A DNA stretch of 22,613 nucleotides, taken from positions 1-22,613 of the forward strand of contig JBEGTT010000205.1 in NCBI GenBank assembly GCA_041179245.1, in the 5' to 3' direction. This document shows positions 15,941 through 22,613 of the stretch, piece by piece. Position 1 is the first letter of the stretch, and every line of letters starts with the position of its first letter. Under the pieces are notes generated by a model that was not told the origin of the DNA, searched no databases, and worked only from the letters and a program-made list of their open reading frames with translations. Position numbers and translations under genes: made by a program. The stretch is from JBEGTT01 sp041179245. Its GTDB lineage: Bacteria; Pseudomonadota; Gammaproteobacteria; Burkholderiales; Rhodocyclaceae.

Positions 15941-16825
15941 TGTAGCGAATTCTGGCCCCTGTTGGCGAGTCAGAACGGATCAATTCTCTCCAGTTTTCCT
16001 GCTCGTTTGCTCTGCTCCCTAGCTTTGATTCGTGACTTCGCCGTTGTGGTGCTGTGGCGGAATCGGTAGGACTCATTGCCGGTTTCAACGATATGGCAGT
16101 GGTGAGTCAATCGGTCTAACAACGCAGTTGTCAGCTTGGCATCACCAAAGACAGCGGACCATTCTTTGAATGTCAGATTGGTCGTGATCACCACGCTGGT
16201 GTGCTCATACAGTTTTGAGAGCAAGTGAAACAATAAGGCTCCGCCTGCTTGGCTGAAAGGTAAATATCCCAGCTCATCCAAGATGAACAAGTCCATCCGC
16301 TCAGCGCAAAGGCCAGTTTCCCAGCCTTACCAGCAGCCTTTTCTTGTTCAAGCAGATTTTCACTAAATTGACCGTCGAGTAGAAGCGAACTCGCTTGCTG
16401 TGCCGAGTAATGCCAGAAACACCCAACGCCGTTGCTAGATGGGTCTTTCCTGTTCCCGTTCCGCCAATCAGCACTACGTTGTGCCCTTGCTCAGTAAATG
16501 ACAGATCAGACAGTTTGGTTATCAACCCCCGATCAACTTTCGAATGCTCAAAGTCAAATTCCGCCAAATCACGATGAACTGGAAACTTGGCACTGGATAA
16601 CTGGTAGCCAATCGACCGCATAGCTCACCTCCACCCGAAGACGGTCATAACGACCTGTGTCAGCAAGCGGAGCCTCTTTGACTGTCAGCGTCGTTTTCAC
16701 ATGATCTGGCGGTGGCGCTGACTTCAATCGGTTGAGCACATTCTCGACATATTCTGCGCTTAAATTGCCTGACTCCAGTACCAGTTCAACCGCAACCAGA
16801 ACCGATTCCAATCCGGCTTTGGGAA
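15941..16825 (-). mobile_element. IS21-family insertion sequence remnant
   Basis: About 0.9 kb left of an element that is normally 2-2.5 kb. The end at 15941 begins TGTAGCGAATTCTGGCCCC, TG-initial as expected for an IS21-type terminus. Inside, on the minus strand, are most of istB and only the C-terminal end of istA. The istA tail runs directly into mid-istB near 16622-16632, so an internal deletion removed the istA end and istB start. The other terminus and most of istA are missing; the sequence switches to an unrelated gene near 16820. No target-site duplication can be shown. Confidence 0.8.
15970..16622 (-). pseudogene. istB: istB, IS21 ATP-binding transposition helper, truncated and frameshifted
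   Basis: Reads RSIGYQLSSAKFPVHRDLAE onward, a P-loop GGTGTGKTHLATALG, KRVRFYSTVNLV, then a shift to ENLLEQEKAAGKAGKLAFAL. A second shift follows near 16305, to MDLFILDELGYLPFSQAGG (Walker B), EHTSVVITTNLTFKEW, TTALLDRLTHHCHIVETGN and the normal C-terminus. About 55 N-terminal residues are missing. Two frameshifts plus the truncation make it inactive. Confidence 0.88.
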
Positions 16826-16830
16826 CCGCA
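16633..16830 (-). pseudogene. istA: istA, IS21 transposase, C-terminal fragment
   Basis: The minus-strand frame reads VPKAGLESVLVAVELVLESG, then AEYVENVLNRLK, a Pro-rich link, LTVKEAPLADTGRYDRLR. This is the usual end of IS21-family IstA, where the closing RYDxLR motif is typical. Upstream residues (higher coordinates) are unrelated, so only about 65 of some 500 residues remain. Confidence 0.7.
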
Positions 16831-17361
16831 ATCAGTACGTTGAGCGGTGCCGCAGCAACGAATGCAACGCTGGCATGGTTGGGTGGCGGTACGATTGCAT
16901 CGGGTGGTGGAGGTATGGTGCTGGGAACGATCGTTCTCCAAAGTCTTGTTGCTGGTCCGGCTCTTGCGGTATTTGGGCATATCGTCGGAGAAAAGGCGAA
17001 CGCTGCTCTGGCCGATGCAAAAAGCAATCTGGAAAAAGCAAAAACCGTCCAGAAGGAATCAGATTTGGCTTGCGGAAAGCTAAACGCCATTTATGAGGTT
17101 GTCGACTTCGCCAGCAAAACCTTTTCCAAGGTCAGCGGTCGTCTGCGCCATTCGGTTCATGGGCTTAAAGAGGTCATTGAAACCCAAGGCAATGACTATC
17201 AGGCATTTTCCGATGAGGCTCGCGAAGTTGTGCTGAGAACTGTCAAATTTGCCCAGTTGATTAAAGCAATGATTGATACCCCCATTCTGGACGCGGACGG
17301 AAATCTGGTGCTCGCAACCGAGAAACGTATCAAAGAAATCTCAGGCTTACTTCAAGGCTGA
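16822..17361 (+). pseudogene. Gly-rich small membrane-associated protein, 5' end replaced by IS remnant
   Basis: The open frame extends back to a TTG at 16732, but its first 30 residues are antisense to istA. From about residue 31 it switches to ISTLSGAAATNATLAWLGGG followed by IASGGGGMVLGTIVLQSLVA and GPALAVFGHIVGEKANAALA. I recall this Gly/Ala-rich, amphipathic block from a recurrent uncharacterised family. The rest is helical (about 90-200), with SKTFSKVSGRLRHSVHGLKE, ending near MIDTPILDADGNL. Family members, as I remember them, have about 60 more N-terminal residues, so the start is lost and expression is doubtful. It lies 98 bp upstream of its usual large partner gene. Function unknown; the Gly-zipper-like block suggests membrane insertion or oligomerisation. 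Confidence 0.6.
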
Positions 17362-17384
17362 TTAGGTCATTCAGATAGCTAGAA

Positions 17385-17422
17385 AAGAGATACGGTCATT
17401 CGTCTGATTGTCCGTATCTCTT
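17385..17422. repeat. 11-bp perfect inverted repeat upstream of the large Gly-rich gene
   Basis: AAGAGATACGG (17385-17395) and CCGTATCTCTT (17412-17422) are exact inverse complements with a 16-base loop, ending 37 bp before the ATG at 17460. There is no T-run, so it is not a standard terminator. It could be an operator for the linked WYL regulator or an mRNA hairpin between the two partner genes. Confidence 0.6.
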
Positions 17423-17459
17423 GCACTGACAAACCCAAAGCACACTCGGATATTTCATC

Positions 17460-19011
17460 ATGCGCAATCAAGAGCAAAAACCAAATGCACCAGATTCCCG
17501 TACAGAAATTACGGAAGACATTAAACGAGTAACAAGTGCACTTTCTACCCATGAAACCGTTGGGCGATACGGGTGTGCCAATGCTGAATACATCAAAGGC
17601 TACGCTGGTGTGGATAACGAAACCGGGCAGAAATTTGCCAAGGGGCTAGCGGACATCGCCAAATACAAGGTTAATCCCGATTACGTAGAACAAAATATCA
17701 AACAACAGGCGGGATTTTCGGCAGAAATTGCTACAACCAGCCGCGATAACGCTGAAGCCATTATTAACGGTGATCCGACCCGAACATTTCGCAGTGATGA
17801 CCTAGCTCAATACGGTAAAAACCACAATATTGTTGATCGTGTAAAGGTACTCAATGGGGAGATTATTGAGGGCACGCAGACACAGATGAAATTTGTGGGT
17901 GACCGAGATCAGTTATTCGAGCGGATCGCCAAAGAGGATGGAAAGTTTGCCCGCTATAGGGGTACGAAGCTGGAACTTCCCTCCGAGCAGTACGAGGGCG
18001 CAGAAAATTTTTGCCACAATGAGGCGCTAAAGCTCAGGGAGCAAGCCATCAAAGCTGAGCAGGCAGGAAAACCAGAAGTTGCCAACAAGCTTAGGGGCGA
18101 AGCCGATAACTACGATCAGCTTGCTAAGAACGTCGAAGATTCTGGGCTTACAACAGAGGATGTGCTTTTTTACCGGGAACACCCCAAGCTGGCGACCTTT
18201 CGGGATATTGCAAAAACCAGTCACCGCGCCGGTACTGAAGGGGCGAAGTACGGCATGGTCATCGGCGGATGTATCTCTGTACTCCAAAATGCTTTTGCGG
18301 TTGCTCAAGAAAAAAAACTCTGGATGAGGCAGCTAAAGACACTCTGATTACAACAGTGAAAGCAGGGGCTATTGGCTACGGAACTGCCTTCACTGGTTCT
18401 GCGATTAAATCAGTCGTGCAGCAGTCCAGCAGTGAAACTGCTCGCATCTTGTCCAAGACAGCCGTTCCTCACTTGCACTAGCTGTATGTATTTCTCTTGG
18501 CAGCAGTATCCACCGGTATGTCAGTGGAGAAATTGACGAAACTCAATTGCTTGAAGAGGTCGGGGAAAAAGGCGCTGGAATGCTATCGTCGGGCATGATG
18601 GCAGCACTCGGGCAGGTAGCCATTCCGATTCCATTTGTCGGAGCTGCAGTGGGTGGGATGATTGGTTACACCCTGTCCTCAATGTTCTACCAGACAACAC
18701 TGCAAGCTTCACGAGATGCAAGATTTGCTGAGGACAACCTTCTCAGGGTTAGGGAAATTGAAAGCGCTGCACGCTTGGTGCTGGATGACCAACACACCAA
18801 ACTGGACGCCTTCATCCAAAAAGAAATCCCACAGCTTCAACGTGAAACCAAGGCTCTGTTTGCTGTTTTGAACGCTGCAAACGTGGTTGATGCCGACACC
18901 TTTTGTTTGGTGATTAACACCTACGCGGAGTTATTGGGGAAAAAATTGGCATTTAGTACCCAAGCTGAGTTCGACGCATTTATGGCATTGAATCAACCCT
19001 TGGTTTTGTAA
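17460..19011 (+). pseudogene. large Gly-rich hydrophobic accessory protein, two -1 shifts
   Basis: One coding unit of about 517 residues in three frames. Frame 0 (17460-about 18317) holds a polar, largely helical N-terminal half (TEITEDIKRVTSALSTHETV, EYIKGYAGVDNETGQKFAKG, DRDQLFERIAKEDGKFARYR) and then hydrophobic Gly-rich GAKYGMVIGGCISVLQNAFA. At an A8 tract (18310-18317) the frame must move by -1 to continue TLDEAAKDTLITTVKAGAIG and YGTAFTGSAIKSVV. At about 18467 another -1 move gives SLALAVCISLGSSIHRYVSG, then GAGMLSSGMMAALGQVAIPI and FVGAAVGGMIGYTLSSMFYQ, ending MALNQPLVL. The C-terminal half thus has several Gly-zipper-like hydrophobic segments. I recall full-length relatives paired with the small Gly-rich protein upstream; function unknown. 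The initiation region has only a weak ribosome binding site (CGGA). Confidence 0.65.
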
Positions 19012-19020
19012 CGTCTAACA

Positions 19021-20040
19021 ATGTCTTTCACTCCTGAAACCCTTCTTCGCCACTGGCAAACCCTTCGGCTGATTCCACGTTACCCGCGCAAGATCACGGC
19101 GGGGGAGGTGCGGGATCGCCTAGAAAGTGAAGGGTTTTCGATCGGAAAACGCACTGTTGAGCGAGACCTTTTATCTCTTTCAAAAATTTTCCCGCTGTTG
19201 TTGGATGAGCGCACCAAGCCTTTTGGCTGGAGTTGGGATAAGGATGCACCCGCATTCGACTTGCCGGGAATCAGCTTGACCGAAAGCCTTACCTTGTTGA
19301 TGGCAAGACAGTTTCTAAATTCTGTCATGCCGCACTCCATGCTTACTCAGCTGGCACCGCATTTCCGTGCGGCAGAACAAAAATTAGGGGCACTGGATGG
19401 ACATTCGTCACTGGCATCGTGGATGGATAGAATTCGGATTATCCCGGCAAGCCAGCCCTTGTTGCTGCCCGATATTGACGCGGAGGTTGAAGCTACTGTT
19501 CAGTCAGCCTTGCTCCATAACCAACAATGTGCGTTGAGTTACCAGTCGAAAGATAGTTTTGATCCGGATGAATATCCCGTGACCCCGTTAGGGCTAGTAC
19601 AACGGGGTGGGTTGATGTACCTAGTTTGTACGATCAGAACCTATATTCAGCCAAGAATTTTGGCTTTGCACCGAATCCGTAGGGCAACCTTGCTTGATCT
19701 CCCAGGAATCGTTCCTACTGCGTTCAATTTGGATGACTACCTAGCTAGCGGTGCGTTTAGTTGGGGTAATGGCGAATCCGTTTCACTAGTTCTAAGGTTC
19801 TCCCAAGCAGCCGGAAGCCATCTATATGAAACCCCACTTTCCTCCAACCAATCTATTACCAGCGATCCGGATGGATGGCTAAGGGTTACTGCAACAGTCC
19901 CGGAAAGCAAGCAGCTTATTTGGTGGATATTGGGGTTTGGTGCAGACGTGGAGGTACTAGAGCCACACAGCCTGCGTCAGCACATCGCAAACGTACTGAA
20001 CAATGCTGCTGGAAACTACGGATTAACACTTTTTTCCTGA
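19021..20040 (+). CDS. WYL-domain transcriptional regulator
   Basis: A 339-residue regulator with an N-terminal winged HTH (about 5-70: TLLRHWQTLRLIPRYPRKIT then GKRTVERDLLSLSKIFPLLL), a helical middle, and a WYL domain (about 160-240: CALSYQSK, PVTPLGLVQRGGLMYLVCTI, ILALHRIRRATLL). The name-giving W-Y-L is M-Y-L here. A C-terminal WCX-like domain follows (SVSLVLRFSQAAGSHLYETP, WWILGFGADVEVLEP). WYL regulators bind nucleotide-type ligands and often repress defence genes (BrxR/CapW type) from inverted repeats. It starts 9 bp after the broken upstream gene, so it belongs to that operon. It is intact, unlike its neighbours. Confidence 0.9.
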   Translation: MSFTPETLLRHWQTLRLIPRYPRKITAGEVRDRLESEGFSIGKRTVERDLLSLSKIFPLLLDERTKPFGWSWDKDAPAFDLPGISLTESLTLLMARQFLNSVMPHSMLTQLAPHFRAAEQKLGALDGHSSLASWMDRIRIIPASQPLLLPDIDAEVEATVQSALLHNQQCALSYQSKDSFDPDEYPVTPLGLVQRGGLMYLVCTIRTYIQPRILALHRIRRATLLDLPGIVPTAFNLDDYLASGAFSWGNGESVSLVLRFSQAAGSHLYETPLSSNQSITSDPDGWLRVTATVPESKQLIWWILGFGADVEVLEPHSLRQHIANVLNNAAGNYGLTLFS

Positions 20041-20085
20041 GCTTTTTTCTGCGACTCGATCTGTCGCTGGCCTCTTTTAGCATTA

Positions 20086-20114
20086 CCTCCATGTTCTTAA
20101 AACACATTTGGAGG
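20086..20114 (+). promoter_or_regulatory. possible hairpin hiding the ribosome binding site
   Basis: CCTCCA (20086-20091) pairs perfectly with TGGAGG (20109-20114), which contains the Shine-Dalgarno of the 50-residue gene. TGT (20092-20094) can add three pairs with ACA (20104-20106) past a two-base bulge. In RNA this would mask initiation, so an RNA- or protein-responsive switch is possible. Not proven, as folding energy was not calculated. Confidence 0.4.
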
Positions 20115-20119
20115 ATCAA

Positions 20120-20272
20120 ATGAATCAAAGCTCACCATTGGAATACTTGGCATCTTTTGCAATCGCCTTTGTGGCAGGTGTTGTAACGACCGTGGCGATG
20201 AACTGGTACTCAGGCAGGCTCAAGCGAAAATTTGAGGCTATTGACCTAACGGCACAACCCTCGGAGGCCTGA
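20120..20272 (+). CDS. 50-residue single-pass membrane protein
   Basis: ATG at 20120 preceded by a strong GGAGG (20110-20114, 5-base spacing). The product begins MNQSSPLEYL, has one hydrophobic helix (about residues 9-30, ASFAIAFVAGVVTTVAMNWY) and a basic then acidic tail (SGRLKRKFEAIDLTAQPSEA), so N-out/C-in topology is likely by the positive-inside rule. Its 3' end contains GGAGG (20263-20267), which can act as ribosome binding site for the protease gene that starts 6 bp after its stop. This suggests translational coupling and a joint role, for example as an accessory, immunity or regulatory partner. No family recognised. Confidence 0.7.
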   Translation: MNQSSPLEYLASFAIAFVAGVVTTVAMNWYSGRLKRKFEAIDLTAQPSEA

Positions 20273-20278
20273 TTAGCC

Positions 20279-22171
20279 ATGGACTACTCAACAATCGTAA
20301 AAAACGCCCAAGCAGCTACTGTTAGATTTTCTGCTGGTGGGTCTGTAGGTACTGGCGTGATGATTGACGCCACACACGCTATCACTGCCGCTCACGTAGT
20401 GACTGATAGCTCCCATAATGCATCCGCTAATGAAGTGGCCACCAACGTATGGAATGAAGTAATCAAAGTAAAAAGCGTAGTGACCGACGTAGCAAATGAT
20501 TTTTCTATTGTCGAACTCGACCACGCCTTTACACATTCAGCCAGTGCCAAGATAGCTGATACGGACGTAGTGGCAGCTGAAGCTGTATTTACTGTAGGCA
20601 TGCCTGCATGGGCTGGTCCAGGAGCTGTAGGATGGGTAGTGGAGACTGGCAAGGTAGCTAACTCACCAACCACTCGTGACGCATACCTAAAAGCTTACGA
20701 TATCGAAATCGCCCCTGGGTTTTCAGGTGGCGGGATCTTTAACAGCAATGGCGATCTTGTTGGTCTGAATGATGGCATGAATACCATCGATTACTCACAG
20801 CCAGGGTATGAATTAATCGTTTCACCATACTTTAAGGCAAATACGACAGTTCACAATTCCATTTGGGATTCAAAGCAGGGCAAAAGCGATTTAGGTATCA
20901 CTCTGGCAGTAATTAAGTCTGACATGGCAGCTAACAATGCCACGAATGTAGCAGGGGGTGATTATTCATTGCCTGTAAATAATCCTGACAAGCCATTAGA
21001 CGTATTTGTAACACCCGAACAACTAGATGCGATCGACAAGATTGATGATGCGAGTCGGATGTCTTCTGTTGTCGTGGGCAATCAATATTTCGCTAAGTCA
21101 AACTCTATCCCAATGGGCTCAGGTACTTTGATTGCTCCTGACCTAATCATTACCAACCGTCACGTAGTGCAGGCAGTAAATGGCGAAATCACCATCGGTT
21201 TTTCTGGTGGTGAAAAGATCTCTGGCACTGTATTAGAAATCTGTGGCAATGCTGACTTAGCTATTGTGAAACTAGCTACTCCTGTTGATACCAGCAAGTA
21301 CGTACCAGTAGCAATTGCTGGTAGTGGTATCGATAAAGGTGAAGTTGCTTACATGATTGGTTCACCAGCTGACCTATGGTATTCAGAAGGCGGATGGCAA
21401 GTGTCCGCTGGTACTGGTAATGGTTTATCTGACGATAAAAAGAGTATTGAGGTACATAGCTATTCTCAGCCAGGTAATTCTGGTTCAGGCTTATTTGATA
21501 TGTCTGGTAAGTTGGCAGGTGTGCTATGGGGCGGTGGTACTGGGTATACCTCTGGTGCTTTTGATGTACAGGATTATCACGCCAGCGATATTGCTCCAGC
21601 AGTACAACCACGTGCGGTTAGTACCACATATGTTAGTTATGCCGATATGACTAACTTTGTATCCAAGTACGTTAGCGTTACGACAGATACGACTACATCA
21701 ACTCCAGTAGTAACAACTAAGGTATCTGATACCACTACATCTACAACCAACTGGACTGGCACTAAGAAGGCTGACGTCTATCACGCAGGCTCAGGTAAAG
21801 AAGTCATTGATCTAGGCGCAGGTAACGACACTGTGTATGTCGGTACAGGTAGTGACACCATCACTACAGGTGCAGGCAGCGACAAGATCGTACTGAACAA
21901 GTCCTCCATGGCTGAAGTCACCGACTTTGTACGTGGTCAAGACAAGTTAGCGCTTCAGAAGAGTTTGTTTACTGATATTCCTTCATCGCAAATCAAGGCT
22001 ATGTTTGCTATCAACACCCCTAAGGACGGGAACGATCACTTGGTATTTGATACCGCTACTTCTACGCTGTACTACGATGCTGATGGTAATGGCAGTGCTG
22101 CACATACGGCCTTGGTTCATTTGGCTGGCGTAAGTACTCTCACGACTACAGATATTGCTTTCATCAGCTAA
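20279..22171 (+). CDS. tandem trypsin-like serine protease with RTX repeats, type I secreted
   Basis: A 630-residue protein with two separate trypsin-like (S1/HtrA-like) domains, each with a full triad. Domain 1 (about 10-180) has His39 (ITAAHVV), Asp74 (NDFSIVEL) and Ser149 (PGFSGGG). Domain 2 (about 260-440) has His295 (ITNRHVV), Asp326 (ADLAIVKL) and Ser401 (PGNSGSG). A Thr/Ser-rich linker (465-490) leads to RTX-type calcium nonapeptides (GAGNDTVYVGTGSDTITTG then AGSDKIVL, about 503-538). The C-terminus is serralysin-like (LYYDADGNGSA, LAGVSTLTTTDIAFIS), which marks type I secretion substrates. No N-terminal signal peptide is present, in agreement. Export needs an ABC transporter, an adaptor and TolC; only TolC is in this window. 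Frequent GTA, CTA and ACT codons differ from the core genes, suggesting transfer. The protein substrate is unknown. Confidence 0.85.
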   Translation: MDYSTIVKNAQAATVRFSAGGSVGTGVMIDATHAITAAHVVTDSSHNASANEVATNVWNEVIKVKSVVTDVANDFSIVELDHAFTHSASAKIADTDVVAAEAVFTVGMPAWAGPGAVGWVVETGKVANSPTTRDAYLKAYDIEIAPGFSGGGIFNSNGDLVGLNDGMNTIDYSQPGYELIVSPYFKANTTVHNSIWDSKQGKSDLGITLAVIKSDMAANNATNVAGGDYSLPVNNPDKPLDVFVTPEQLDAIDKIDDASRMSSVVVGNQYFAKSNSIPMGSGTLIAPDLIITNRHVVQAVNGEITIGFSGGEKISGTVLEICGNADLAIVKLATPVDTSKYVPVAIAGSGIDKGEVAYMIGSPADLWYSEGGWQVSAGTGNGLSDDKKSIEVHSYSQPGNSGSGLFDMSGKLAGVLWGGGTGYTSGAFDVQDYHASDIAPAVQPRAVSTTYVSYADMTNFVSKYVSVTTDTTTSTPVVTTKVSDTTTSTTNWTGTKKADVYHAGSGKEVIDLGAGNDTVYVGTGSDTITTGAGSDKIVLNKSSMAEVTDFVRGQDKLALQKSLFTDIPSSQIKAMFAINTPKDGNDHLVFDTATSTLYYDADGNGSAAHTALVHLAGVSTLTTTDIAFIS

Positions 22172-22361
22172 TGATTTACGTAGGGCTGCTGCCGGTTAAT
22201 TTTCTTGTTAGCCTTGTGCTCCAGCCATTACTGGAACTGGATCACTAACCGAAAGAGTTAAGTTCAAAAATTTCAGTCACCAAGAGACTGGTTTATGGGC
22301 ATCGATATTGAACTTGTTCAACATGTTTGCAGTCCATCTCTAAACATGGGGAGGTGAGGGC

Positions 22362-22613
22362 ATGGCAAAGCTAACACTCGCAGAGCTAATGGGTTCGTTG
22401 AGTCACGCGTTGGATATTACCGAAGGGCAACCTCCCGGGCATTGTGTTAGAGCTTGCTGGATTGGATGCCAGATAGGTGCTGAGTTGGGCCTCCAAGGTG
22501 TCGCATTGTGGGATCTTTACTACACGTTATTACTAAAAGATCTCGGGTGTAGCAGCAATGCCGCAAGGATTTGTGAGCTATACCTTACGGATGATCTTGA
22601 ATTTAAACGGGAC
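22362..22613 (+). CDS. HD-GYP-like phosphohydrolase, N-terminal part (runs off window)
   Basis: The first 84 codons of a gene cut by the window end. ATG at 22362 follows a strong GGGGAGGTGAGG (22348-22359). The product reads MAKLTLAELMGSLSHALDIT, EGQPPGHCVRACWIGCQIGA, LWDLYYTLLLKDLGCSSN and ICELYLTDDLEFKRD. This is the beginning of an uncommon HD-GYP-related group; His27 sits in GHCVR. The expected HD doublet is KD (Lys59-Asp60), so one metal ligand is absent at that point, and cyclic-di-GMP phosphodiesterase activity cannot be assumed. Upstream, 22172-22361 holds no gene that I can support. Confidence 0.75.
   Translation, partial: MAKLTLAELMGSLSHALDITEGQPPGHCVRACWIGCQIGAELGLQGVALWDLYYTLLLKDLGCSSNAARICELYLTDDLEFKRD

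Noticed and set aside
16569..17090. Long minus-strand ORF of 173 residues as one gene
   Set aside because: Only the part at 16633-16830 resembles IstA; the rest is the antisense of the Gly-rich plus-strand gene.
21276..21650. Tyr/Gln-rich ORFs inside the protease gene
   Set aside because: They are out-of-frame shadows of the protease, whose motifs and codon pattern are continuous through this stretch.

Overview
The window looks like chromosome of a proteobacterium, most likely a gammaproteobacterium of medium GC. The argument rests on an E. coli-type class II dihydroorotase, an AAK-GNAT argA, a type A RNase P RNA, and the pcm-like/rhodanese/tolC gene order. I cannot name the genus. Functional calls come from reading the translations and from remembered families; no database was searched.

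The left half (about 340-12480) is ordinary, intact core genome. It holds a periplasmic adaptor lipoprotein and an RND pump overlapping by 4 bp, then a methyltransferase/rhodanese/TolC operon, which together could form a complete tripartite efflux system. On the minus strand follow regB-regA, a redox-sensing two-component pair, with a good RegA/PrrA-type box in front of regB. Then come pyrC, a small lipoprotein, rnpB, and argA with a clear intrinsic terminator. A fragment of a DinD/BRO-N-like gene sits at the extreme left edge.

The right half (about 12485-20040) is a decayed mobile island inserted behind the argA terminator. It contains a tyrosine integrase with three frameshifts, an intact HigB/HigA-type toxin-antitoxin pair, a broken phage antiterminator-Q-like gene, two unknown small ORFs, a gene cut by an IS21-family remnant, and that remnant itself with internally deleted istA/istB. 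Beyond it lies the most interesting part: a Gly-rich small-protein gene fused to IS sequence, a larger protein with Gly-rich hydrophobic segments broken by two single-base shifts (one in an A8 tract), and an intact WYL-domain regulator. I read this trio as a remnant of an undescribed membrane-acting accessory, perhaps defence, cassette.

Next (20120-22171) come a 50-residue single-TM protein and, 6 bp later, a 630-residue protein with two complete trypsin-like catalytic triads followed by RTX repeats and a type I secretion C-terminus. The 50-residue gene's ribosome binding site can fold into a hairpin. The window ends inside an HD-GYP-like protein whose HD motif reads KD.

Frameshifts are concentrated in the island (at least eight) and absent from the core genes. 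This points to real decay rather than general sequencing error, though raw reads would be needed to be certain.
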